Below are positions 15,983 through 25,563 of a stretch of DNA of 64,000 bases, piece by piece. The translations under genes were made by a program, and so were the position numbers. The notes under the pieces were generated by a model that was given only the letters and a program-made list of their open reading frames with translations, was not told where the DNA came from and searched no databases. This DNA comes from Fundidesulfovibrio agrisoli (lineage in GTDB: Bacteria; Desulfobacterota; Desulfovibrionia; Desulfovibrionales; Desulfovibrionaceae): contig NZ_JAKZKX010000003.1 of assembly GCF_022808715.1 (NCBI RefSeq), forward strand, positions 124,001-188,000, written 5' to 3'. Positions within the stretch are counted from its first letter, which is position 1. The number at the start of each line of letters is the position of its first letter.

Positions 15983-16498
15983 ATGAACACCACACGCCGC
16001 TCCATCATCGCAGCGCTCTTCACGGCCGCCGTGCTCCTCCCGGCCACGGGCGGGTTCGCCCAGACCGGTTCGTCCTCCGGCTCCGGCCCGGTGCTCACCC
16101 TGGAGCAGCAGGTCTCCATCTGGGACTCCGTGCTGCAGGACGTGCAGTCCGGCAAGACGCCCACCGCCGCGCAGATCACCTCCCTGCTGCCGCAGTACGG
16201 CAACTGGTGCGGGCTGCAGCCCACGGCCGCCGGGGCCATCCCCGTGGACTGCCTGGACGGGGCCTGCATGCAGCACGACCTCTCCCCGGGCTACAGCTCG
16301 GCCAACCCCACGCTCGCGCAGGTGGTGGCGGCGGACCGCAATTTCATCTGGCAACTCAGCAACATCCACGCCTCCACGCCTTACGGCGAACTTTACAGGA
16401 TCGAGGCCATCGACCTCTTCACCTCCAAGACCACCTACGAGCAGGCCAACAGCACCACCCTGATCACCGGCTGCTCGGACTGCCTCAAGACGCCGTAA
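15983..16498 (+). CDS. Exported phospholipase A2-like protein
   Basis: This 171-residue protein has a clear signal peptide (RRSIIAALFTAAVLL, cleavage near FAQ-TG). Residues 72-99 match the secreted phospholipase A2 core: YGNWCG for the calcium loop, then PVDCLDGACMQHD with the helix Cys and the His98-Asp99 pair. A second helix AADRNFIWQL carries Asp118, a candidate for the structural Asp. Four more Cys could form disulfides. It should act in the periplasm or outside the cell as a Ca-dependent lipid hydrolase. The call rests on motif recognition; function has not been tested. Confidence 0.75.
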   Translation: MNTTRRSIIAALFTAAVLLPATGGFAQTGSSSGSGPVLTLEQQVSIWDSVLQDVQSGKTPTAAQITSLLPQYGNWCGLQPTAAGAIPVDCLDGACMQHDLSPGYSSANPTLAQVVAADRNFIWQLSNIHASTPYGELYRIEAIDLFTSKTTYEQANSTTLITGCSDCLKTP

Positions 16499-16570
16499 CA
16501 GTCCTTTCGCTTGTCAAGAGGCATTTCGGTCCGTATGGAGGTGCTCCCAATTCATCAAGAGAGCACCCGT

Positions 16571-18415
<1,845 letters not shown>

Positions 18416-18443
18416 GCTGCGGAACGCAATAAACGATTGATAA

Positions 18444-18481
18444 GCCCCCGGCTGCGCAGTGAGCGCTGCCGGGGGCTTTTT
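18444..18481 (+). terminator. Intrinsic terminator of typA
   Basis: A stem of GCCCCCGGC facing GCCGGGGGC (with GC extensions inside) is followed by TTTTT. It begins 28 bases after the typA stop. Confidence 0.93.
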
Positions 18482-18679
18482 CGTGGGGGAGGGGGGCCGC
18501 TTTCGTTCGCGCCTGCGAGCGCGGCCGGTCGCGCCGTTCGATGCGATTGATCGCCTCGTGCGGTTCGGATACGAGGGCGGAGGCCCCGGAGATGCTGGCG
18601 TTCGTGGAGGGTCCCTTCATGCGGCGTCGGGCTTCCTTCGGCGCGGCAATATTTTGATATGGAGACACACCCCGCTCAC

Positions 18680-19405
18680 ATGAGACAAATCATATTCGCA
18701 TTGATGTTCCTGCTCGCCACGGCCCCGGCCTCCGCCGCCGACCTCACCGCCAAGGCGGACCAACTCCTTGGCATCCCCTACCGCCCCGACGGCGTGCGCG
18801 ACCCCTCCGGCCGCTGGACCACCTTCGAGCACCCGGAGCAGGCCTTTGCCGCGCCGGGCCTGAACTGCTCGGGGCTGGACTACACCCTCATGCGCCTGCT
18901 GGGGGCCACCACGGTGGACCCGCGCCAGGCCGCGCGCGACCGCCTGGGCGACTCCGGCCCCGGCGCGCCCAAAGGCCAGGACTGGGACTTCGGGTTCGAC
19001 ATCATCCTCAACCTCACGGACCAGCTCAAAAGGCGCTGGCTGCTGCCCCAGGCCAGGGCCGTGTCCCCGGCTGACACCGGCGAGGCCATGCGCGGCTTCC
19101 CCGTGGAGGACCGTGCCGCCTGGAAGGCCGCGCTCAGCCAGATCGCCCCCAACCAGGCGGCGCCCAGCCAGGCCGCCCTGGTCAGCTTCAGCCAGCCGGG
19201 CCGCCGCAAGGGCTACGGCCTGCAGCACTACCACGTGGGCCTGATCCTGCCGGACGCCTCGGGCGGGCGCTGGCTCTACCAGGCCACGCCCAAATCCGGC
19301 GCGCACAAGCTGAACCTGGCCTCGCCCGAGGGCATGGACCGCTTCCAACGCTTCTTCGCCGGTCCGGACAGGCGGGCGCTGCTGCTGGGCGTCACGCTGC
19401 CGTAG
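18680..19405 (+). CDS. Exported NlpC/P60-like cysteine peptidase
   Basis: A signal peptide (MRQIIFALMFLLATAPASA) precedes a 220-residue domain with the NlpC/P60 layout: ADQLLGIPYRPDG, then Cys63 in PGLNCSGLDYTLM, and LQHYHVGLILPD supplying the His late in the protein. Between the two catalytic elements is a long insertion (about 110 residues, including DFGFDIILNLTDQL) compared with small C40 enzymes, so it may belong to a divergent subfamily. Start 18680 places the signal peptide at the N-terminus; ATG 18659 is an alternative. Likely a periplasmic cell-wall hydrolase. Confidence 0.75.
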   Translation: MRQIIFALMFLLATAPASAADLTAKADQLLGIPYRPDGVRDPSGRWTTFEHPEQAFAAPGLNCSGLDYTLMRLLGATTVDPRQAARDRLGDSGPGAPKGQDWDFGFDIILNLTDQLKRRWLLPQARAVSPADTGEAMRGFPVEDRAAWKAALSQIAPNQAAPSQAALVSFSQPGRRKGYGLQHYHVGLILPDASGGRWLYQATPKSGAHKLNLASPEGMDRFQRFFAGPDRRALLLGVTLP

Positions 19406-19482
19406 CCCTTCGGCGGAGATTGCCCCCGGAGCCCAAACAGGCTACATCCCCCGCCACCGCAATCCCTCGCAAGGAGCATCCC

Positions 19483-20028
19483 GTGGGCAAGGAAAACATG
19501 AGCCTGGACAAGATCCAGACCCAACCCGAGTTCGACCTGGAATATTACATGGAAATCAGCGGGCTCATGCGCATCGAGCATGAGCTGGCCGAACTGCTGG
19601 AGAAGTACTGGACCACCTGGGAGAAGGAGCTCAAATCCTTCCGCATGGAGCCCACCAAGGCCGACGCGGACGACGGCTTCCTGTTGGTCTACCTGGACGA
19701 GGACACCGAGAACGCGGTGCAGCGCGCCTTCGAGGAGAACACCAAGTTCGGCTTCGCCTTCCACAACCTGGCCATCACCCTGGTGATGAGCGCCGCCCAG
19801 AGCGTGATGCCCGAGCTCATCGGGGCCTGCGTGCCCCTGCCCACCCCCTCGCGCGAGGCCAAGAAGAAGTTCAAGAAGCTCGGCCTGGAATGGGACGACT
19901 CGGGCAAGATGAACCGCAACTACGCAGTGTTCACGCCCTACCCCTACAAGGGCGGGTGCGAGGTCTGCCATTCCTGCGACACCTGCCCCTCCAGCCAGAT
20001 GCGCGAGATCGGCAAGACCCCAGAATAA
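19483..20028 (+). CDS. Conserved-type protein with Cys-rich C-terminus, unknown function
   Basis: A 181-residue soluble protein starting at GTG 19483 behind AAGGAG; ATG 19498 is an alternative. It is acidic and helical at first (EFDLEYYMEISGLMRIEHEL), has a mixed middle, and ends with GGCEVCHSCDTCPSSQ, a CxxCxxCxxC array that could bind iron or zinc. It lacks a signal peptide. It stands alone between an exported peptidase and the sulfur-relay cluster, with a terminator after it. I do not recognise a named family. Confidence 0.7.
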   Translation: MGKENMSLDKIQTQPEFDLEYYMEISGLMRIEHELAELLEKYWTTWEKELKSFRMEPTKADADDGFLLVYLDEDTENAVQRAFEENTKFGFAFHNLAITLVMSAAQSVMPELIGACVPLPTPSREAKKKFKKLGLEWDDSGKMNRNYAVFTPYPYKGGCEVCHSCDTCPSSQMREIGKTPE

Positions 20029-20053
20029 TCCAGGTTCACACTCGTTTCCTCAG

Positions 20054-20092
20054 GCCCGCGCGGCGTCCTCCCCAGGATGCGCGCGGGCTTTC
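20054..20092 (+). terminator. Probable intrinsic terminator after the Cys-rich gene
   Basis: GCCCGCGC (20054-20061) pairs with GCGCGGGC (20081-20088), followed by TTTCGCTT. The U-tract is imperfect. Confidence 0.65.
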
Positions 20093-20247
20093 GCTTGTCC
20101 GGCCTCCCTCAGTGCGCGCTGCTTCATCTATCGGTCGGATTTGAATCCATAATAATAAACGATTTGTCCTTTCCCTGCGCATGGATTCCAATGCCCGATC
20201 ATCATTGATTGAATCCGGCGTCAGGCCGGGCGGAGCGAACAGGAACG

Positions 20248-20523
20248 ATGCGTGCGAACATGCCCCAGCACTGGGTTTTCGACGACGAATTCGACGGCGG
20301 CGAAGAGACCTGCGGCCGCGTCATCATCAATTTGCACACCTACGTGCGGGAAATGCCTCCGGGCACGCACATCGTGCTCATCTCGGAAGACCCGGCCGCG
20401 CCCGTGGAATTCCCGGCCTGGTGCCGCATGACCAGAAACGCCCTGCTGGACATGGCCCACCCCTATTACCTGGTTGAGCTCAAACCCCATCTCGTTCCCG
20501 AGGGCAGCCTCGGTGACAACTAA
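20248..20523 (+). CDS. TusA/SirA-like sulfur-relay protein
   Basis: A 91-residue protein matching the TusA fold: a short strand (WVFDDEFDGGE), the active-site Cys followed by a helix (ETCGRVIINLHTYVREMPPG), then THIVLISEDPAAPVEFPAWCRMT. In typical TusA the motif is Cys-Pro; here it is Cys-Gly, as in the second TusA-like protein at 21042. The start at 20248 has AGGA upstream. It is followed after 11 bases by a DsrE-like gene. By family it would accept and pass on persulfide sulfur; the partner is unknown. Confidence 0.78.
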   Translation: MRANMPQHWVFDDEFDGGEETCGRVIINLHTYVREMPPGTHIVLISEDPAAPVEFPAWCRMTRNALLDMAHPYYLVELKPHLVPEGSLGDN

Positions 20524-20534
20524 GGAGACCCCAC

Positions 20535-20900
20535 ATGGCTGATACGTTCTGCGTGACCATCACCCACTGCCGCACCGACGGCGACAAGGCCACACTGGGC
20601 TTCGTGGTGGCCAACGCCGCCCTGGGCAGCGAGAAGGATACCATGATCTTCCTGAGCACCGACGGCGTGTACTGCGCCGTGAAGGGCGAGGCCGAGAAGA
20701 TCGACGAGGGCGCGCCCTTCGCCCCCCTCAAGGAGCTCATCAACAAGTTCGTGGGCGCGGGCGGCAAGATCTACGTCTGCACCCCGTGCCTCAAGAAGCG
20801 CGGCCTCTCCGAGGCGGATCTCATCGAAGGCGCGACACCGGCTGGCGGCGCGGTGCTGGTGGAGTGGCTGAGCAACGGCTCCCCCTGCGTGGCCTATTAG
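20535..20900 (+). CDS. DsrE/DsrF-like sulfur-relay protein
   Basis: The 121-residue protein has the DsrE fold: an N-terminal strand FCVTITHC, ATLGFVVANAALGSEKDTMI, a loop with STDGVYCAVKGE, and GGKIYVCTPCLKKRGLSEADL, whose CTPC is at the position of the sulfur-carrying Cys of this family. A strong AAGGAG precedes the ATG. Its position between two TusA-like genes suggests the three exchange persulfide. A palindromic repeat lies in the gap before the next gene. Confidence 0.82.
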   Translation: MADTFCVTITHCRTDGDKATLGFVVANAALGSEKDTMIFLSTDGVYCAVKGEAEKIDEGAPFAPLKELINKFVGAGGKIYVCTPCLKKRGLSEADLIEGATPAGGAVLVEWLSNGSPCVAY

Positions 20901-20943
20901 CGGCGGGGTGGCATGTGGCCGCTGGGGGGAAGGCCTCCGGCGG

Positions 20944-20964
20944 CCAAAGGGCAGTGCCCTTTGG
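20944..20964. repeat. Short perfect palindrome in the sulfur-relay operon
   Basis: CCAAAGGGC and GCCCTTTGG flank a 3-base loop, within the context AGGCCTCCGGCGG on the left and AATCCC on the right. It resembles the short REP-like palindromes common between genes in Desulfovibrio genomes (from memory). No T-tract follows on either strand. Confidence 0.55.
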
Positions 20965-21041
20965 AATCCCTTACCCGTATTGGGTGGCGGCGGACCGTTT
21001 TGTACCGGCGCACAGCAGGATCAAAGCGAGAACGAAACTTC

Positions 21042-21805
21042 ATGAGCACGATTGAAGCGAACCTGGCCGACCTCAAACCGGACCGTGTGTTCGACGGCGG
21101 CGACCTGGACTGCGGCTCGGGCCTGGCCCTGATGATCCGCGAGCACATGCTGGAAGTGCCCCCCGGCGGCGTGCTGGAGATGGTCAGCCGCGAACCCACC
21201 GTGGCCGACGATCTGCCGCCCTGGTGCAGGCTCTCCGGCCACGAGTACCTGGGCAGCCTGCCCGGCGAGGCCGGCGCGCGCTACTTCCTGCGCAGGGGGG
21301 GGCCGCCGGTTCCGGTGACGCCGCCGAGGCCGAGAAGAAAGCCCTGGAGCAGGACAAGCAGCGCGCCAAGGCCTACGAGTGGCGGCTGCGGGTGCGCGCC
21401 GGGGCCAACCTCTCAAGCACCGCCTACTGCCGCAACTTCTCCTGGAAGCTGGGCCAGCCCGCCAGCTTCGAGGAGCGCGACGAGCACCCCAGCGCCGTGG
21501 AGGCCCTGCTGGGCGCGCTGGGCGGGGCGCTTGCCACGGGATACGCCACGGAGTGCTCCCGCGACGGGCTGGAGATGGACGACATCGAGATCACCGTCAA
21601 AGGCAGGCTGGGCAACATCCTGGCGCACCTGGGCCTGGAGGAGGGCGACCCCTCCTTCAGCTCCATCGAGGTGCGCTGTTTCGCCTCCACCCTGGAAGAG
21701 GAATCACGGGCCCGCGCCGCCTGGGACCGGGCCGTGGCCCGCTCCCCCCTGGCGGCCACCCTGGCCAAGGCGCTGGACCTCAAAACGAGCTTCACAACGG
21801 TATGA
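21042..21805 (+). CDS. TusA-OsmC fusion protein, reading frame interrupted at a run of eight G
   Basis: Residues 1-85 in the first frame are TusA-like (DLDCGSGLALMIREHMLEVP, then DDLPPWCRLSGHEYLG). At 21295-21302 a run of eight G ends the match, and the OsmC-like part continues in another frame to 21805 (RVRAGANLSSTAYCRNFSWK, then DDIEITVKGRLGNILAHLG). Nine G would restore one protein of about 254 residues. The OsmC part lacks both usual redox Cys: Ala in LGALGGALATGY and Ser in AVARSPLAATLAK. Its stop overlaps the core-MetE start (ATGA). A true mutation, a sequencing error and programmed slippage are all possible. Confidence 0.75.
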
Positions 21806-22983
21806 CCACCTTCACCACCACCCAAGTGGGCAGCTGGCCCCGCTCCAAGAGGATGCTGCGCGCCCTGCGCGACCGCCGCACCGGCGCGATGACCCGAGAG
21901 GCCTTCGAGGCCGTGGCCGAGGAGGAGATCCGCCGCACCGTGCGCCTCCAGGAGGGGGCCGGGCTGGACGTGCTGGTGGACGGCGAGCACCGCCGCGACA
22001 ATTTCTATTCCTTCATCACGGACAAGGTGGAAGGCACGCGGCTCATGTCGCTGGCTGAGATGCTCGACGAGATGGAGGACAAGTCCGGGTTCGAGGAGAT
22101 GCTCACCACCCTGGACGTGCCCGCCTCGGCCATCCGCAACCCCACCTGCATCGGCAGGCTCTCGCGCCGCGAGCCCCTGGCCGTGGACGACCTGCGCTTC
22201 ATGCGCACCCTCACGGACAAGCCCGTGAAGATCACCCTGCCCGGGCCGTACCTTCTCACCCGCTCAATGTGGGTGTGGGCCTACACCGGCAAGGTCTACG
22301 CCAGCCAGCGCGAGATGGGCGACGACGTGGTGCGCCTGCTGCGCGAGGAGCTGCTGGAGCTGGCCGCCGAGGGCTGCGAGTTCGTGCAGTTCGACGAGCC
22401 CGTGCTCACCGAGGTGGTCATGAGCGGGGAGTGCGGCCGACGAACGTTCATGTGAGCGACGCTCGCCACCCGCCGTGACGTGGGTGAAGAACTTGGCTAC
22501 GCAGCGGAGCTCATCAACCGGGTGGTTGAGGGCGTGGAAGGCACGCGCACCGGCCTGCACATCTGCCGGGGCAACTGGAGCACCCGGGAAGAGGTGCTGC
22601 TCACGGGCGACTATCGGCCCCTGCTGCCCGCGCTGACCAACATGCGCGTGCGGCAGTTCGTGTTGGAGTACGCCACCCCGCGCGCCGGGGAGATCGAGGT
22701 GGTGGGAGCGGCCTTGTCGGGCGCTGTCCCCGGGTCGCAGACGCCCCGCGAGTTGGGGCTGGGGGTGGTCAACCCCCGCACCGTGGAGGTGGAGACCCCG
22801 GAGGAGATCGCCGCCCGCGCCGAGGAGGCGCTGCGCTTCTACAGGCCGGAGCAGCTCTTCCTGAACACGGACTGCGGCTTCGGCTGCTTCGCCAACCGCT
22901 GCGTCAACGTGGAGGAAATCGCGGCCGCCAAGATAGCCTCCATCGCCCGGGCCGCCAGGCTGCTCCGGGAGCGCCACGGCTGA
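21802..22983 (+). CDS. Core (single-barrel) MetE-type methionine synthase with in-frame TGA; candidate selenoprotein
   Basis: The frame encodes 393 residues, about half the length of full MetE, so only the catalytic barrel is present, as in the corrinoid-linked core MetE proteins of anaerobes. Zinc ligands are visible: GLHICRGNW (His, Cys), VLEYATPRAGE (Glu) and LNTDCGFGC (Cys). A TGA at 22453-22455 falls at codon 218, after GECGRRTFM and before ATLATRRD; the frame is otherwise uninterrupted, and related proteins as I recall them have Cys there. Codons around the TGA are unlike the rest of the gene. It could instead be a nonsense mutation. The upstream frame overlaps by ATGA. Confidence 0.8.
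22456..22490 (+). promoter_or_regulatory. Candidate bacterial SECIS hairpin downstream of the TGA
   Basis: Bases 22467-22473 (CACCCGC when shifted one base, seven in all) can pair with 22480-22486 (GTGGGTG) with one G-U pair, leaving a six-base apical loop CGTGAC at 22474-22479. The loop begins 18 bases after the TGA and has G at its second position, within the ranges I recall for bacterial SECIS elements. The helix is short and was drawn by eye. Confidence 0.4.
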
Positions 22984-23026
22984 TCCGGCCGGGCGCCGCC
23001 CCATCCCCTTCCCCAGGCTTTCGCAA

Positions 23027-23070
23027 GTAAAAAACAAGCCCCGGCGGACCCGAAGGTCCGGCGGGGCTTG
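23027..23070 (-). terminator. Intrinsic terminator of the Lys-rich small protein gene
   Basis: On the minus strand a 16-bp stem with one mismatch (CAAGCCCC at the base) and a 4-base loop spans 23035-23070 and is followed by TTTTTT. The stem may also serve the convergent core-MetE gene. Confidence 0.88.
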
Positions 23071-23122
23071 CCAGCGATCAAGGGAACCGATGCGGTTCCC
23101 TATGAAAGCTCTTCAAAAAGAA

Positions 23123-23278
23123 CTAGGCGGTCTTGGGGGCCTTTTTCTTTTTCTTCTTCTTGGCCATCTGTTCGATGTGGGAGCCCTTCTCGGAAGAGGT
23201 GGAAGGGGTCTCGAAAGCGAAGGCGACGGAGGTCATCAGCAGGCAGGAAGCCACAGCCATCAGAACGGCTTTCTTCAT
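23123..23278 (-). CDS. Small secreted Lys-rich protein
   Basis: A 51-residue precursor starting at ATG 23278 with AAGGAG upstream. Residues 1-21 (MKKAVLMAVASCLLMTSVAFA) are a classic signal peptide. The mature peptide of about 30 residues is polar and ends with AKKKKKKKAPKTA. It is divergent from the two-component regulator at 23490, so that system may control it. The Lys run could bind nucleic acid, phosphate-rich surface polymers or membranes; this is speculation. It resembles no named family that I can recall. Confidence 0.8.
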   Translation of the reverse strand: MKKAVLMAVASCLLMTSVAFAFETPSTSSEKGSHIEQMAKKKKKKKAPKTA

Positions 23279-23489
23279 TGTAATCTCCTTGGGGTTGTTG
23301 CCATGTCGTAATGCGTTGAACTCCGCGAGGCGAAGCGCGTGGTGGGGACGCATCGCATCGCGTGGAAAGTGGCTACGCCGTCCTGCATTACCGCTCCCTT
23401 TCGCTCGGGTTACAGAACTGAAAGGCAAGCCCGGCAATGAAACCTCCGGCGCATTGACACCCGCACAGGCGAGGACTAATTTGCCTGTC

Positions 23490-24173
23490 ATGCGCATCCT
23501 GCTCGTCGAAGACGACCCAAAAATCGCCGCGTTCATCTCCCAGGGCCTCAAACAGAACGGTTATGCGGTGGACCAGTGCGCCACCGGCACCGACGGCCTG
23601 CATCTGGCCCTGACGGAATCCTACGCGGCCGCCGTGGTGGACGTGATGCTCCCCGAACTCGACGGGCTGAGGCTCATCGAGGAGATGCGCAAACAGCGCG
23701 TGAACACCCCGGTCATCATCCTCTCGGCCAAGCGCTCCGTTGACGACAGGGTGAAGGGCCTGCAATCCGGCGGGGACGACTACCTGCCCAAGCCGTTCTC
23801 CTTCGCGGAGCTGCTGGCCAGGCTCCAGGCGCTCATCCGGCGCTCCACCAGCACCGCCGAGACCACCCACCTGAGCGTGGGCGCCCTGAGCATGAACCTG
23901 CTCACCCGCGACGTGACCCGTGACGGCGCGGCCATCAGCCTGCAGCCGCGCGAGTTCTCCCTGCTGGAGTTCTTCATGCGAAACCCGGGCAAGGTGCTCT
24001 CCAAGACCATGATCATGGAGCACGTCTGGAACTACAACTTCGACCCGCAGACCAACGTGGTGGACGTGCTGGTCTGCCGCCTGCGCAACAAGATCGACCG
24101 CGACTTCAATCCCAAGATGCTCTCCACGCTGCGGGGGGTGGGCTATGTCCTCAAGCCTCCTCGCAACGATTAG
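23490..24173 (+). CDS. OmpR-family response regulator (CusR-like)
   Basis: The 227-residue protein has a receiver domain (LLVEDDPKIAAFI, phospho-acceptor Asp in AAVVDVMLPELDG, and ILSAKRSVDDRVKGL with the conserved switch region) and an OmpR/PhoB winged-helix domain (LQPREFSLLEFFMRNPGKVL, then VVDVLVCRLRNKID). The start is the ATG at 23490; GAGGA lies 14 bases upstream, so TTG 23481 is possible. It overlaps the kinase gene by 29 bases. By family it would respond to metal or envelope stress. The nearest divergent gene encodes the Lys-rich secreted peptide. Confidence 0.95.
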   Translation: MRILLVEDDPKIAAFISQGLKQNGYAVDQCATGTDGLHLALTESYAAAVVDVMLPELDGLRLIEEMRKQRVNTPVIILSAKRSVDDRVKGLQSGGDDYLPKPFSFAELLARLQALIRRSTSTAETTHLSVGALSMNLLTRDVTRDGAAISLQPREFSLLEFFMRNPGKVLSKTMIMEHVWNYNFDPQTNVVDVLVCRLRNKIDRDFNPKMLSTLRGVGYVLKPPRND

Positions 24174-25542
24174 GCGCAGCACCGGCTTTCGCCTCACAGT
24201 CCGCTACGCCGTCGTCTTCATCCTGAGCTCCCTGGTGCTCTTCGTGCTGGCCTACATGCTGTTGGCCAACGCCGTGCGCACGCAAGACCAGAAGCTCATC
24301 ACGGAAAAACTGAACGAATACAGTTATATCGAACGCACAAAGGGCCTTGCCGCGCTGGTGGAGCTGGTGCGCCGCGACGTGGAGGACTACGAGGAGCCCG
24401 ACTCTTTCGTGCGGATTTTGGACCCGTCCGGCGCGGAGATGCTCACCCTGGCCCCGCAGAGCTGGCGCGGCGTCCCGTCCAGGGAACTCGTGGCGCGGCT
24501 CAAGGAGGGCGGCCAGTGGCTGCTCTGGAAGTCCGACGAGACGGGCGACGCCTACGAGTTCGGGCTGCGCAGGCTCTCAAGCGGCGCGGCCATCATCGTG
24601 GGCGGCGACGCCAGGTCGCGCGAGGCCCTGCTGAGCGAGTTCCAGCGCATCTTCCTGGGCATCACGGTCACTGTTGTGGCGCTGGGCGTCGCCGCGGGCA
24701 CGGTGCTCTCCTACCGCAGCCTGGCGCCCATCCGCGACCTCATCGCCACGGTGAAGTCCATCGAGCAGGGCAGCCTGGGCGCCCGGGTGCTCACGCGCGG
24801 CAGCGGCGACGAGCTGGACGAGCTGGCCAGCCTGTTCAACTCCATGCTGGGGCGCATCTCCACGCTCATCCAGGGCATGCGCGACGCGCTGGACAACGTG
24901 GCCCACGACCTGCGCACCCCCCTGACCAGGGCCAAGGCCGTCATCGAGACCGCGCTGCAGTCCGACCTGGACGAGACCGGCCTGCGCGAAGCCCTCATGG
25001 ACTGCGCCGAGGAGAACGAGCGCATCCGCACCACGCTGAACACCCTCATGGACATCTCGGAGGCCGAGACGGGCACCATGCGCCTGGATATCCAGCGCGA
25101 GGACCTGGCCCTGCTCATCGAGGAGAGCGCCGAGGTCTACGAGTATCTGGCCATGGAGAAGGGCATCGCCCTGGTGACCGACGCGCCGCCCGGGCTCTAC
25201 GCCCTGGTGGACGGCGGGCGCGTGAGGCAGGTGCTGGCCAATCTGCTGGACAACGCGCTGAAGTATTCCAAGCCCGGCGGCAAGGTGCAACTGCGCGGCT
25301 GGAGCGAGGGGGGGCACGTGCGCGTGCTGGTGAGCGACGAGGGCGAGGGCATCCCCGCCAAGGACATGCCGAGAATCTTCGAGCGGCTCTACCGTGGCGA
25401 CAAGAGCCGCACCCACAGGGGCCTGGGGCTCGGGCTCTCGCTGGTGCGGGCGGTGCTCAAGGCCCACGGCGGGGACGTGAGCGTGCGAAGCGAAGTGGGC
25501 AAGGGCAGCGAGTTCGAGTTTACGTTGCCTGGGGCGGTGTAA
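24145..25542 (+). CDS. Membrane sensor histidine kinase, partner of the 23490 regulator
   Basis: A 465-residue kinase with two membrane segments (VFILSSLVLFVLAYMLLANA near 25 and IFLGITVTVVALGVAAGTVL near 170) framing a periplasmic domain of about 115 residues. A HAMP domain follows (SIEQGSLGARVLTRGSGDEL), then H-box NVAHDLRTPLTRAKAVIE, N-box NLLDNALKYS, and G-boxes DEGEGIPAKD and GLGLGLSLV. The start lies inside the regulator gene, as is usual for coupled pairs. Stimulus unknown; the periplasmic region has no recognised ligand motif. Confidence 0.95.
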   Translation: MSSSLLATIRRSTGFRLTVRYAVVFILSSLVLFVLAYMLLANAVRTQDQKLITEKLNEYSYIERTKGLAALVELVRRDVEDYEEPDSFVRILDPSGAEMLTLAPQSWRGVPSRELVARLKEGGQWLLWKSDETGDAYEFGLRRLSSGAAIIVGGDARSREALLSEFQRIFLGITVTVVALGVAAGTVLSYRSLAPIRDLIATVKSIEQGSLGARVLTRGSGDELDELASLFNSMLGRISTLIQGMRDALDNVAHDLRTPLTRAKAVIETALQSDLDETGLREALMDCAEENERIRTTLNTLMDISEAETGTMRLDIQREDLALLIEESAEVYEYLAMEKGIALVTDAPPGLYALVDGGRVRQVLANLLDNALKYSKPGGKVQLRGWSEGGHVRVLVSDEGEGIPAKDMPRIFERLYRGDKSRTHRGLGLGLSLVRAVLKAHGGDVSVRSEVGKGSEFEFTLPGAV

Positions 25543-25563
25543 TTTTTCCTCGCGGGGCCGGGC

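Noticed and set aside
21802-22455. Reading the core-MetE gene simply as a pseudogene with a nonsense codon
   Set aside because: Kept as the main alternative, not as the call: the frame after the TGA is intact, includes all zinc ligands, and the codon pattern around the TGA is unusual in a way plain decay would not produce. The nearby frameshift keeps this option open.
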